Of a DNA stretch of 64,000 nt, positions 1-8,272 are shown piece after piece. The stretch is taken from the NCBI GenBank assembly GCA_030433005.1, contig JAUILQ010000006.1:62001-126000 (forward strand), read 5' to 3'. Numbering within the stretch: position 1 is the first letter of the stretch; every line of letters starts with the position of its first letter. The stretch is from Alphaproteobacteria bacterium (GTDB lineage Bacteria > Pseudomonadota > Alphaproteobacteria > Kiloniellales > DSM-21159). The notes under the pieces were generated by a model. That model made no database searches and had not been told where the DNA came from. It saw only the letters and a program-made list of their open reading frames with translations. The position numbers were made by a program, and so were the translations under genes.

Positions 1-132
1 CTGAAGTCGCTGATCCCGGCCTTCTGCGTGCTGCTGCTCGTCCAGGGCCTGGCCTGCGCGCTGCGCGACGCCCTGCGCCTCGCGCGCGGCGAGGTCGCCG
101 GCGACGCCAAGGACGGCGGGCCGGCGCTGTGA
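1..132 (+). CDS. dctQ: TRAP transporter small permease (DctQ-like), C-terminal end only
   Basis: Only the last 43 residues are present; the gene enters from the left edge. They form one hydrophobic helix (FCVLLLVQGLACAL) and a short charged tail. The stop overlaps the GTG start of the DctM-type permease by four bases (GTGA), the usual translational coupling between small and large TRAP permease genes. The product would be the inner-membrane small subunit that pairs with DctM for sodium-driven uptake of an organic acid or related solute. The call rests mainly on the neighbour, because the fragment is too short to be diagnostic. Confidence 0.7.
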   Translation: MKSLIPAFCVLLLVQGLACALRDALRLARGEVAGDAKDGGPAL

Positions 133-1727
133 CCCTGCCCCTGGACTGGCTCGCGGACTGGCTCTCCGGCTGGCTCGACCTGCTGATGTTCGCAGCGCTG
201 GTCGGCGCCATCCTCCTCGGCTATCCGGTGGCCTTCACGATCGCCGGCGTGGCGACGCTGTTCGCCGGCCTGGGCTGGGCGCTCGGCCACTTCGACCCCG
301 GCCTGATGGGCGCGCTCGGCCAGCGCGTCTTCGGCGTGCTGACCAACGACGTGCTGATCGCCATCCCGCTGTTCGTCTTCATGGGCGTGATGCTCGAGAA
401 GAGCCGGATCGCCGAGGAGCTGCTGGAGACCCTGGGCCGCCTGTTCGGCAGCCTGCGCGGCGGGCTCGGCATCTCGGTGGTGCTGGTCGGCGCGCTGCTC
501 GCCGCCTCGACCGGCATCGTCGGCGCGACCGTCGTGGCGATGGGGCTGATCGCCCTGCCGACCATGCTGCGCCACGGCTACGACCCGCGCTTGGCCGCCG
601 GGCTGGTCTGCACGGCGGGCACGCTCGGCCAGATCATCCCGCCCTCGACGCTGCTGATCATCCTCTCCGACGTCATGTCGAACGCCTTCCAGCAGGCGCA
701 GTTCGAGCAGGGCAAGTTCACCGTCGAGACCATCTCGGTCGGCCAGACCTTCGCTGCGGCGCTGCTGCCCGGCCTGACGCTGGTCGGCCTCTACCTGCTC
801 TACCTGGTGCTGACCGCCTGGCTGCGGCCGCAGGCGGCTCCGGCGATCCGGGCCGGCGAGGCCCGGCCCTCGGCGCGCCAGGTCGGCCGGGCTGTGCTGC
901 CGCCCTGCCTGCTGATCGTCGCGGTGCTCGGCTCGATCCTCGGCGGCGTCGCGACGCCCAGCGAGGCGGCCTCGGTCGGCGCGGTCGGCGCGCTGCTGCT
1001 GGCCGGCGCCCGGCTCGGCGAGCCGGCGCGCGGCGAGGGCGCCGGGCGGATCGTCCTGGCGGCGCTGGCGCTGGGCGCGCTGGCGGTGCTCGCCGGCGTC
1101 CATCCGCTGCGCCTGCAGCGCGACGACGCGACGCTCGCCGACTGGCTGCTCGGCGCGGTCGCGCTCGGCCTGATCCTGCTGGCGCTGGCCGGGATTCTCC
1201 AGTCGCTGGCGCGGGTCTCGCGCGCCGGCATCCTGAAGCCGGTCACGACGTCCAGCATGGTCGTGGTCTCGATGATCTTCGCGACCATCCTGACCGCCAG
1301 CCTGTTCTCGCTGGTGTTCCGCGGCCTGGGCGGCGACGACCACGTCGAGCAGATCATCGCCGCCATGCCGGGCGGGCCCCAGGGCGCCCTGCTGTTCGTC
1401 ATGGCCCTGGTGTTCCTGCTCGGCTTCTTCCTCGACTTCGTCGAGATCTCGGTGATCCTGCTGCCGCTGGTCGTGCCGGCGCTGATCCTGCTCGGCCACG
1501 ACCCGATCTGGCTGTCGGTGCTGATCGCCATCAACCTGCAGACCAGCTTCCTGACGCCGCCCTTCGGCTTCTCGCTGTTCTACCTGCGCGGCGCCGCGCC
1601 GAAGGAGATCTCGACGGCGCAGATCTACGCCGGCGTCGTGCCCTTCATCGTCATCCAGGTCGTCGGCATGCTGGTCATCTGGTTCGTGCCCGCCATCGCC
1701 ACGGCCCTGCCGGCCTGGCTCTACTGA
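129..1727 (+). CDS. dctM: TRAP transporter large permease (DctM family)
   Basis: A 532-residue, strongly hydrophobic inner-membrane protein of the DctM type, the substrate-translocating subunit of a tripartite periplasmic transporter. DctM-like features are the N-terminal segment GYPVAFTIAGVATLF, the GATVVAMGLIALPTMLRHGYD region, the GQIIPPSTLLIILSD segment and the C-terminal LQTSFLTPPFGFSLFYLRG segment. It is about 100 residues longer than classical DctM (near 430) because of an extra hydrophobic stretch around residues 250-370, as in long DctM homologues of marine alphaproteobacteria. The GTG start overlaps the DctQ stop. The substrate cannot be inferred, since the binding protein lies outside the window. 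Confidence 0.9.
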   Translation: MTLPLDWLADWLSGWLDLLMFAALVGAILLGYPVAFTIAGVATLFAGLGWALGHFDPGLMGALGQRVFGVLTNDVLIAIPLFVFMGVMLEKSRIAEELLETLGRLFGSLRGGLGISVVLVGALLAASTGIVGATVVAMGLIALPTMLRHGYDPRLAAGLVCTAGTLGQIIPPSTLLIILSDVMSNAFQQAQFEQGKFTVETISVGQTFAAALLPGLTLVGLYLLYLVLTAWLRPQAAPAIRAGEARPSARQVGRAVLPPCLLIVAVLGSILGGVATPSEAASVGAVGALLLAGARLGEPARGEGAGRIVLAALALGALAVLAGVHPLRLQRDDATLADWLLGAVALGLILLALAGILQSLARVSRAGILKPVTTSSMVVVSMIFATILTASLFSLVFRGLGGDDHVEQIIAAMPGGPQGALLFVMALVFLLGFFLDFVEISVILLPLVVPALILLGHDPIWLSVLIAINLQTSFLTPPFGFSLFYLRGAAPKEISTAQIYAGVVPFIVIQVVGMLVIWFVPAIATALPAWLY

Positions 1728-1749
1728 GGCCGCTCCCGGGGCATGGCCG

Positions 1750-2259
1750 TCAGTGCGGCCAGTCCTCCCAGCCGACCTCCTCGACGAAGCGGCCGAACTC
1801 GGTCTCGCTCAGCGTCTGGTCGTCGTTCGTGTCGTAGGCGTCGTAGTAGCGGTCGTGGAACGCGATCTCGTCGAGCCCCTCGGCGCCGCTGTCGCTCCAG
1901 GCCTCGGCCTCGGCGGCCGTGAAGTGCGCCGGCGGCGCGGCCCGGTACTCCTCGTCGGTGATCAGGCCGTCGCGGTCGCTGTCCCAGCGCTCGTAGAGGC
2001 CGTAGGCGCCCATGCCCTCGCGGAACTCCTCGCGCGACAGGCTGCCGTCGCCGTCGCTGTCCCAGGCCGCGAGCCCGCTGTTCAGGTCGGCCTTGCTGAG
2101 ATCGGCGCCGAGCGCCGGGGCCGCCGCCAGGCAGGCGGCCAGCAGGCCGCCGACGAGCCAGAGCGCCCATCGTGCGGGCTCGAGGGGGGCCGCCACGGCG
2201 AGCGGCCGGGCGGCTGCCGGCGCGCGACGCACCTGGGGCTGTCTGCGGTGTCTTCTCAT
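1750..2259 (-). CDS. Exported EF-hand protein (fourth of four)
   Basis: A 169-residue protein, last gene of a four-gene minus-strand EF-hand array. A hydrophobic signal segment spans about residues 31-52, ending APALGA before the mature part; LAAC inside it could also be read as a lipobox. Calcium-type loops are at residues 67-78 (DSDGDGSLSREE), 93-104 (DSDRDGLITDEE) and 143-154 (DTNDDQTLSETE). A third loop, near 121-132, has lost its acidic ligands. The ATG start lies in an ATGA overlap with the stop of the preceding EF-hand gene, so the two are probably translationally coupled. Likely a periplasmic or secreted calcium-binding or calcium-buffering protein; no partner or enzymatic domain is visible. 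Confidence 0.85.
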   Translation of the reverse strand: MRRHRRQPQVRRAPAAARPLAVAAPLEPARWALWLVGGLLAACLAAAPALGADLSKADLNSGLAAWDSDGDGSLSREEFREGMGAYGLYERWDSDRDGLITDEEYRAAPPAHFTAAEAEAWSDSGAEGLDEIAFHDRYYDAYDTNDDQTLSETEFGRFVEEVGWEDWPH

Positions 2260-2693
2260 CGCTCGATCCATCCTTCCTCGCGGGCCTGGGCCTCGAAGGC
2301 GCGCCATTCGCTCTCGTCGATGCCCTGGTCGCGGTTGCGGTCGAAGGCGGCGTAGTAGCCTTCGTCGAAGCGCTCGCGGTCGACCCCCTCGTCGCTCAGG
2401 CCCCAGGCCTCCAGGAAGCCGGCGTCGTCCAGCGTCTCGGGACGCCGCGCCCGGAACTCCTCGTCCGAGAGCATGCCGTCGCGGTCGCTGTCCCAGCGCT
2501 CGTAGACGCCGAGCGTGCCCATGCCGAGCCGGAACTCGTGACGCGAGATCGCGCCGTCGTCGTCGAGGTCCCACTCGCCGAAGTCGAGCGTGCCGGCGGC
2601 GCCGGCCGACGCCGTGGCCAGCACGCTCAGGGCGGCGGCGGCGAGCAGACCGCGGCCAGACCGTCGGGCCCGGGCGTCCTTCGCTCCTGTCAT
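2256..2693 (-). CDS. Exported EF-hand protein (third of four)
   Basis: A 145-residue protein with an Ala-rich signal peptide (about residues 15-33). Good EF-hand loops occur at 42-53 (DLDDDGAISRHE) and 68-79 (DSDRDGMLSDEE). A degenerate third loop lies near 98-109 (GLSDEGVDRERF) and a fourth at 118-129 (DRNRDQGIDESE). Spacing and the linker GMGTLGVYERWDSD closely match the next gene (GMGAYGLYERWDSD), so these two are the closest paralogues of the set. Its stop overlaps the next start (ATGA). The upstream gap to the second gene is about 110 bases, so an extra promoter there is possible. Calcium binding is inferred from the loops; location is inferred from the signal peptide. Confidence 0.85.
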   Translation of the reverse strand: MTGAKDARARRSGRGLLAAAALSVLATASAGAAGTLDFGEWDLDDDGAISRHEFRLGMGTLGVYERWDSDRDGMLSDEEFRARRPETLDDAGFLEAWGLSDEGVDRERFDEGYYAAFDRNRDQGIDESEWRAFEAQAREEGWIER

Positions 2694-2802
2694 GCCGTCT
2701 CTCCTCGCTCGCTTGCTTTCGGATTCGAACGGCCGATCCGTCGGAGCCGTTCCGCCGACGCTCCCGGCACGGCGGCGAAAGCGCAGCCTCGCCGCGGTCG
2801 CG

Positions 2803-3231
2803 TCAGTCGTAGACGCCCTCGATCCGGCTCTCGTTCTCGAATTCGCCGATCTCCTCGGAATCGAGCCAGAGGTCGCCGTTGGTGTCGTAGCTGTCGAAGT
2901 AGCCGTTCATGACCTCGCGCTCGTCGATCCAGTCGTTGTCGTCGGCGTTCCAGGCCGCGAAGGCCCCGCCGCGCTGGCCGGCCCGGCGCGGGGCCCTGAG
3001 CTCCTCGCGCGAGAGGCGGCCGTCGCCGTCGCGATCCCAGCGCGCATAGGCGCCGCGCCGGGCCATCTCCGCGCGGTACTCCGCGCGTGAGACCCGGCCG
3101 TCGCCGTCGCGGTCCCAGGCACTGGGGACACCGCCGGCGGCGCCCGCCGGAGCGGCGGGCAGGCTCGCGGCGGCGACGAGCAGGCTGCCGAGGGCCAGCG
3201 CCGCGGCGGCCGGTCGCGTCCTGTCGGTCAT
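2803..3231 (-). CDS. Exported EF-hand protein (second of four)
   Basis: A 142-residue protein. Residues 8-32 form an Ala/Leu-rich signal peptide ending near AGAAG. Two textbook EF-hand loops are present at 40-51 (DRDGDGRVSRAE) and 66-77 (DRDGDGRLSREE). Two looser ones lie at 95-106 (NADDNDWIDERE) and 116-127 (DTNGDLWLDSEE), where the central Gly is replaced. The ATG was chosen because it directly precedes the signal peptide; it lies 14 bases after the stop of the first EF-hand gene. Probably a calcium-binding protein of the cell envelope. Confidence 0.85.
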   Translation of the reverse strand: MTDRTRPAAAALALGSLLVAAASLPAAPAGAAGGVPSAWDRDGDGRVSRAEYRAEMARRGAYARWDRDGDGRLSREELRAPRRAGQRGGAFAAWNADDNDWIDEREVMNGYFDSYDTNGDLWLDSEEIGEFENESRIEGVYD

Positions 3232-3245
3232 CGTCTCGCTCCCGC

Positions 3246-3692
3246 TCAGTCGAACCAGCCGCTCTCGCGCTCGAAGCGGCCGAACTCCTCCTCGTCGAGC
3301 TCCGCGTCGTGGTCCGCGTCGAAGCCGCGGTGATAGCCGTCGCGGAACTCCTCCCGGTCCAGGCTGCCGTCGTCGTTGAGGTCCCAGACGCGGCTGCTGG
3401 CGTCGTCGTAGATCACCGCGTCGCCGAGGCCGGCGTTGAGCTCCTCGTCGGCGAGCAGGCCGTCGCCGTCGGCATCCCACTCGTTGTAGACGCCCGACTC
3501 GACGGCGCCGACGCCGAACTCCTCGACCGAGACCGCGCCGCTGCGGTCGGAGTCCCACTCGCCGAAGAGATCGGCGGCGGCGGGGCCGGCGGCCAGCATC
3601 ACCGCCGCCGCGGCGGTAGCCGCGAGGCGCGCGCGGTCGCGGCGGCGTGCCGCCGTCGGCCGCCGGGGCAAAAGGGATCCAGTCGGGAACAT
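3246..3692 (-). CDS. Exported EF-hand protein (first of four)
   Basis: A 148-residue protein, promoter-proximal gene of the EF-hand array. The start is fixed by an AAGGAGG ribosome site just upstream. A long basic n-region (RRPTAARRRDRAR) leads into an Ala-rich signal segment ending AAGPAAA before DLFGEW. Four EF-hand loops follow at residues 47-58 (DSDRSGAVSVEE), 73-84 (DADGDGLLADEE), 104-115 (DLNDDGSLDREE) and 125-136 (DADHDAELDEEE, central Gly replaced by Ala). It keeps the most complete set of ligands of the four paralogues. Transcribed away from dnaB. Role unknown beyond likely extracytoplasmic calcium binding. Confidence 0.85.
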   Translation of the reverse strand: MFPTGSLLPRRPTAARRRDRARLAATAAAAVMLAAGPAAADLFGEWDSDRSGAVSVEEFGVGAVESGVYNEWDADGDGLLADEELNAGLGDAVIYDDASSRVWDLNDDGSLDREEFRDGYHRGFDADHDAELDEEEFGRFERESGWFD

Positions 3693-3855
3693 CGCTTGCC
3701 TCCTTGCTCGTGGCTCGAGCTGTTTCCTGGCCAACGGCAGCGACGGGGCCCTGTTCCACACGCCGGAGGAATCGACGCACGCCGGCCGACCGGAACAAAC
3801 CTGGACCGTCGCGGCAGAATCGCCCTACCCTGCCGTCAAGCGCCGCTTGCGCCCG

Positions 3856-3864
3856 TTATCCACC
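3856..3864 (+). promoter_or_regulatory. Possible single DnaA box upstream of dnaB
   Basis: TTATCCACC differs from the DnaA box consensus TTATCCACA at the last base. It lies in the 283-base divergent region between the EF-hand operon and dnaB, about 110 bases before the dnaB start. It stands alone and no AT-rich unwinding region is nearby, so it could be chance or a transcriptional DnaA site, not an origin. Confidence 0.25.
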
Positions 3865-3975
3865 CTTGTCCCCGTAATTCTCTGCGGGCGGCGAGCCGCA
3901 AGGGCCAGTAGGCTGCACCGCCATGACCGCACCCGCCGCTTCGCGCGCCCCCTTTCCAGCCAACCTCCCGAGGCC

Positions 3976-5487
3976 ATGAGCTCGACGCTTGCCGCCGTCC
4001 CCGAGAACGGGGAAACCGACTTCTCGCGCCTGCCGCCGTCCAACGCCGAGGCCGAGCAGGCGCTGCTCGCCGCCGTGCTGGCCAACAACCTGGCCTACGA
4101 GAAGGTCAGCGACTTCCTGCTGCCCGACCACTTCGCCGATCCGGCGCACGGCCGCATCTACGAGGCCTGCGGCACGCTGATCGAGCGCGGCCAGCTGGCC
4201 ACGGCGGTGACGCTGAAGAACAAGTTCGACCAGGACGGCGACCTCGCCGAGGTCGGCGGCTCGCAATACCTGGCCGAGCTGGCGGCGAACTACGTCAACA
4301 TCGTCGACGTGCGCCACTACGGCCGGCTGGTCTACGACCTCTACCTGCGCCGCCAGCTGATCGACCTCGGCGAGGACGTGGTCAACGAGGCCTATCGCCA
4401 CGACCTGGAGCTCGGCGCCAGCCAGCAGATCGAGCTCGCCGAGGAGCGGCTCTACCGCCTGGCCGAGACCGGCCAGACCGAGGGCGGCCTCAAGGAGTTC
4501 CGCACCGCGCTGCGCGACGCCATCGAGCTGACCGAGGCGGCCTACAAGCGCGACGGCAAGATCGCCGGCGTGCCGACCGGCTTCGTCGACCTCGACGCCC
4601 TGCTCGGCGGCCTGCACCAGTCGGACCTGCTGATCCTCGCGGGGCGCCCCTCGATGGGCAAGACCTCGCTGGCCACCAACATCGCCTTCAAGGTCGCCGC
4701 CTCGACGCGCCTGGAGCGCGGCCCCGACGGCAACGACATCGAGGAGCCGGAGACCGTCGCCTTCTTCTCGCTGGAGATGTCGGCCGAGCAGCTGGCCAGC
4801 CGCATCCTCTCCGAGCAGAGCGAGGTGCGCTCCGACGCGCTGCGTCGCGGCGACATCAGCCGCGACGACTTCGAGAAGGTCGTCGACGTCAGCCGGCGGC
4901 TCTCGACGATCCGGCTCTACATCGACGACACGCCGGCGATCTCGGTCTCGGCGATGCGCACCCGCGCGCGCCGCCTCAAGCGCCAGCAGGGCCTGTCGCT
5001 GATCGTCGTCGACTACCTGCAGCTGATGAGCCCGCCGGGCGGCAGCCGCGCCGAGAACCGGGTCAACGAGGTCTCCGAGATCACCCGCGGCCTCAAGGCC
5101 ATCGCCAAGGAGCTCAACGTGCCGGTGCTGGCGCTCTCGCAGCTCTCCCGCGCCGTCGAGCAGCGCGAGGACAAGCGCCCGCAGCTCGCCGACCTGCGCG
5201 AATCCGGCTCGATCGAGCAGGACGCCGACGTCGTCATGTTCGTGTTCCGCGAGCAGTACTACCTGGAGCGCGCCGAGCCGCAGCGCCGCGAGAACGAGGG
5301 CGACGACAAGTACCAGGAGCGCTACGCCCAGTGGCAGCGGCGCTGCGAGGAGGTCTACGGCCTCGGCGAGGTGATCGTCGCCAAGCAGCGCCACGGCCCG
5401 ATCGGCACGCGCAAGCTGACCTTCGACGGCAACACCACCCGCTTCGGCGACTACATCCCGGAAGACCACCTGCCGGATGTCCGCTGA
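3976..5487 (+). CDS. dnaB: Replicative DNA helicase DnaB
   Basis: A 503-residue replicative helicase that unwinds DNA ahead of the replisome and recruits primase. The N-terminal DnaB domain starts at LPPSNAEAEQALLAAVLANN. The RecA-like C-terminal domain has Walker A GRPSMGKTSLATN (near residue 225), Walker B LIVVDYLQLM and the sensor segment LALSQLSRAVEQREDKRPQL. The length is at the upper end for the family. The ATG at 3976 was chosen over upstream in-frame codons because conserved DnaB sequence begins soon after it. The gene overlaps alr by 11 bases, suggesting co-transcription. Confidence 0.97.
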   Translation: MSSTLAAVPENGETDFSRLPPSNAEAEQALLAAVLANNLAYEKVSDFLLPDHFADPAHGRIYEACGTLIERGQLATAVTLKNKFDQDGDLAEVGGSQYLAELAANYVNIVDVRHYGRLVYDLYLRRQLIDLGEDVVNEAYRHDLELGASQQIELAEERLYRLAETGQTEGGLKEFRTALRDAIELTEAAYKRDGKIAGVPTGFVDLDALLGGLHQSDLLILAGRPSMGKTSLATNIAFKVAASTRLERGPDGNDIEEPETVAFFSLEMSAEQLASRILSEQSEVRSDALRRGDISRDDFEKVVDVSRRLSTIRLYIDDTPAISVSAMRTRARRLKRQQGLSLIVVDYLQLMSPPGGSRAENRVNEVSEITRGLKAIAKELNVPVLALSQLSRAVEQREDKRPQLADLRESGSIEQDADVVMFVFREQYYLERAEPQRRENEGDDKYQERYAQWQRRCEEVYGLGEVIVAKQRHGPIGTRKLTFDGNTTRFGDYIPEDHLPDVR

Positions 5488-6637
5488 CAGCGAAGCCGCG
5501 CGCCTGCGGCCCGAGCAACTCGCCGGCGGCCTGCTGACCGTCGACCTGGCGGCGCTGAAGGCGAACTACCGGCGCCTGGTCGCCGAGGGCGCCGGCACGC
5601 CGGTCGCCGCCGTGGTCAAGGCCGACGCCTACGGCCTGGGCGCCGAGCGCGCGGCGCCGGCGCTGTGGGACGCCGGCGCCCGGATCTTCTTCGTGGCGCT
5701 GCCCGACGAGGCCCTGACCCTGCGCCGGGTGCTGCCCGCCGAGGCCGAGGTCTACGTCCTGGGCGGGCTGTTCGGCGCCGGGGCCGAGCGCGACTACCTC
5801 GCCGCCGGCATCCGGCCGGTGCTCAACTCGCTGGAGGAGATCGCGCGCTGGGCGGCGCTGGCCGCCGCCGAGGGCCGGGCCCTGCCCGCCGCGCTGCACG
5901 TCGACACCGGCATGAGCCGCCTCGGGCTGCCCACCGACGAGCTGGCCCGGCTGGCCGCCGAGCCAGAGCGGCTGGCGGGCGTCGAGCCGGCCTGGCTAAT
6001 CAGCCACCTGGCCTGCGGCGACACCCCCGACCATCCCCTGAACCGCGAGCAGCTGCAGGCCTTTCGCGCCGCGCGCGAGCGCCTGCCGCGGATGAAGGCC
6101 AGCCTGGCGAACTCGCCGGGCAGCTTCCTGGGTGCGGATTTCCGCTTCGACCTGCTGCGCCCCGGCGCTGCCCTCTACGGCGTCAATCCGACGCCGGGCA
6201 ATCCCAACCCGATGGCGCAAGTCGTTCGACTGCAAGGAAGAATCCTGCAGGTCCGGGTTATTGACCCCCCCATGACCGTCGGATACGGTGCCGCCTTCCG
6301 CGCCAAGCGGCGAACGACGATCGCGACGGTCGGGCTCGGCTATGCCGACGGCTTCCTGCGGTCGCTCTCCGGGCAGGGCAGGGCCTGGGTCTCGGTCGCC
6401 GCCGGAGCGGGCGGAGAAGGCACGGCCGTCGCCGTGCCGCTGGTGGGCCGGGTATCGATGGACCTGATCACGCTCGACGTCACGGACTTGCCCGAGACGC
6501 CGCCGGTCGGCGGCTTCGTCGACCTGTTCGGTCCGGGCCAGCAGCTCGACGACCTGGCCGATGCGGCCGGCACCATCGGCTACGAGATCCTGACCTCGCT
6601 CGGGCGCCGATACCGCCGCGTCTACGAGGGCGCCTGA
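5477..6637 (+). CDS. alr: Alanine racemase
   Basis: A 386-residue fold-type III PLP enzyme interconverting L- and D-alanine, supplying D-Ala for peptidoglycan. The PLP lysine is Lys48 in VVKADAYGLG and the catalytic tyrosine is Tyr270 in VGYGAAF. The barrel is followed by the C-terminal beta domain with GRVSMDLITLDVTDLP. The start overlaps the dnaB stop by 11 bases. It is followed after four bases by the mlaE-type permease, so it probably belongs to the same long operon. Confidence 0.96.
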   Translation: MSADSEAARLRPEQLAGGLLTVDLAALKANYRRLVAEGAGTPVAAVVKADAYGLGAERAAPALWDAGARIFFVALPDEALTLRRVLPAEAEVYVLGGLFGAGAERDYLAAGIRPVLNSLEEIARWAALAAAEGRALPAALHVDTGMSRLGLPTDELARLAAEPERLAGVEPAWLISHLACGDTPDHPLNREQLQAFRAARERLPRMKASLANSPGSFLGADFRFDLLRPGAALYGVNPTPGNPNPMAQVVRLQGRILQVRVIDPPMTVGYGAAFRAKRRTTIATVGLGYADGFLRSLSGQGRAWVSVAAGAGGEGTAVAVPLVGRVSMDLITLDVTDLPETPPVGGFVDLFGPGQQLDDLADAAGTIGYEILTSLGRRYRRVYEGA

Positions 6638-6641
6638 GCCC

Positions 6642-7418
6642 GTGGTGCCGGTCCTCCAGCCGCTCGGCCGCACCTTTCTGGCCTTCCTCGCGGTCACCGG
6701 GCGGCTGACGCTGTTCGCGGCGCGGGGCCTCAGCCACTGCGCGCGCCCGCCGTTCTACGGCCGCTCGATCCTGCGCCAGATGATCGACATCGGCTACTAC
6801 TCGCTCCCGGTCGTCGGCCTGACCGCGATCTTCACCGGCATGGTCCTGGCGCTGCAGAGCTACACCGGCTTCGCGCGCTTCTCGGCCGAGAGCGCGATCC
6901 CCAACGTCGTCGTCGTGTCGATCACCCGCGAGCTCGGCCCGGTGCTCGCCGGCCTGATGGTCGCCGGGCGCATCGGCGCCGCCATGGCCGCCGAGATCGG
7001 CACGATGCGCGTGACCGAGCAGATCGACGCGCTGGTCACACTGGCGACCAACCCCTTCAAGTACCTGGTGGCGCCGCGCCTGATCGCCGGCGTCCTGACC
7101 CTGCCGGTGCTGGTCCTGGTCGCCGACATCATCGGCATCTTCGGCGGCTACCTGGTGTCGATCTACAAGCTCGGCTTCAACCCCTCGACCTACCTGAAGA
7201 ACACCCTGGAGTTCCTGACCTTCGAGGACGTCTTCTCGGGCCTCGTCAAGGCGGCGGTCTTCGGCTTCATCATCACTTTGATGGGCTGCTACCACGGCTA
7301 CCATTCGAAGGGCGGCGCCCAGGGCGTCGGCCAGGCCACGACCAACGCCGTGGTCTCGGCCTCGATCCTGCTGCTGTCGTTCAACTACATCATCACCGAG
7401 CTGTTCTTCGCGCGATGA
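6642..7418 (+). CDS. mlaE: MlaE-family ABC transporter permease
   Basis: A 258-residue inner-membrane permease of the MlaE/YrbE type, used to move phospholipids between the membranes and keep outer-membrane lipid asymmetry. Family features are GMVLALQSYTGFARF, SITRELGPVLAGLMVAGRIGAAMAAEIGTMRVTEQIDAL and a C-terminal YITELFF. The gene starts GTGGTG, four bases after alr, and its stop overlaps the mlaF start (ATGA). No mlaD or mlaC gene follows here; those parts must be elsewhere or the pair serves another MCE-type substrate-binding protein. Confidence 0.92.
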   Translation: MVPVLQPLGRTFLAFLAVTGRLTLFAARGLSHCARPPFYGRSILRQMIDIGYYSLPVVGLTAIFTGMVLALQSYTGFARFSAESAIPNVVVVSITRELGPVLAGLMVAGRIGAAMAAEIGTMRVTEQIDALVTLATNPFKYLVAPRLIAGVLTLPVLVLVADIIGIFGGYLVSIYKLGFNPSTYLKNTLEFLTFEDVFSGLVKAAVFGFIITLMGCYHGYHSKGGAQGVGQATTNAVVSASILLLSFNYIITELFFAR

Positions 7419-8221
7419 GCACGGCCGAGCCAATGGCGCCCGACGCCCCGCCGAAGATCCGCATCCGCGGCCTGAAGAAGGCCTTCGGCAGCAACGTCGT
7501 GCTCGACGGCGTCGACCTGGACATCGCCGCGGGCGAGTCGCTGGTCGTGATCGGCGGCTCGGGCACCGGCAAGTCGGTGCTGCTGAAGTGCATCCTGGGG
7601 CTGCTGACGCCCGACGCCGGCTCGATCCAGGTCGACGGCGAGGAGACGGTCGGCCTGTCGGAGCGCGAGATGGACCGGGTGCGCCGCAAGTTCGGCATGC
7701 TGTTCCAGTCGGCCGCGCTGTTCGACTCCCTGCCGGTCTGGGAGAACGTCGCCTTCGGCCTGATCCAGGGCAAGCGGGCGAAGCGTGACGAGGCCCGCAA
7801 GATCGCCGCGCGCCGCCTGACCGACGTCGGCCTGGAGCCGCGGGTCGGCGAGCTCTATCCGGCCGAGCTGTCGGGCGGCATGCGCAAGCGCGTCGGGCTG
7901 GCCCGCGCGATCGCCACCGACCCCGAGATCATCTTCTTCGACGAGCCGACCACCGGCCTCGACCCGATCATGGGCCACATCATCGACAACCTGATCGCCA
8001 AGCTGACCAGCAAGCTCGGCGCGACCGGCCTGTCGATCACCCACGACATGGCGAGCGCACGGCGCATCTCGACTCGGATGGCGATGCTGTACAAGGGGCG
8101 CATCGTCTGGGACGGCCCGACCGCCGAGATCGACCGCTCGGGCAATCCCTACGTCGAGCAGTTCATCAACGGCTCCGCCGAGGGGCCGATCGACATCCCG
8201 CTGCAGGACCACTTCGCCTGA
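7415..8221 (+). CDS. mlaF: MlaF-family ABC transporter ATPase
   Basis: A 268-residue ATPase partner of the preceding permease. Walker A GGSGTGKSVLLK, signature LSGGMRKRVGLARA and Walker B EIIFFDEPTTGLDP are all present, followed by the H-loop SITHDMAS. The C-terminal tail contains the MlaF-like stretch GKIVWDGP-type sequence (GRIVWDGPTAEI). It shares an ATGA overlap with mlaE and is followed by radA after about 48 bases. Confidence 0.93.
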   Translation: MSTAEPMAPDAPPKIRIRGLKKAFGSNVVLDGVDLDIAAGESLVVIGGSGTGKSVLLKCILGLLTPDAGSIQVDGEETVGLSEREMDRVRRKFGMLFQSAALFDSLPVWENVAFGLIQGKRAKRDEARKIAARRLTDVGLEPRVGELYPAELSGGMRKRVGLARAIATDPEIIFFDEPTTGLDPIMGHIIDNLIAKLTSKLGATGLSITHDMASARRISTRMAMLYKGRIVWDGPTAEIDRSGNPYVEQFINGSAEGPIDIPLQDHFA

Positions 8222-8254
8222 TTTCGGCGGGGGCCTGAATTCGGCGGGTGACCC

Positions 8255-8272
8255 GGGAGGGCCGAGGCACTG
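8255..8272 (+). promoter_or_regulatory. Shine-Dalgarno and CTG start of radA
   Basis: GGGAGG at 8255-8260 is followed nine bases later by CTG at 8270-8272, which opens the frame encoding the conserved RadA zinc finger. An in-frame TGA at 8249-8251 closes the frame upstream, and no ATG, GTG or TTG occurs in this frame before the zinc finger. CTG is therefore the only plausible initiator. Confidence 0.6.

Noticed and set aside
3693-3975. Chromosomal origin near dnaB
   Set aside because: Only one DnaA-like box, no cluster and no AT-rich unwinding region.
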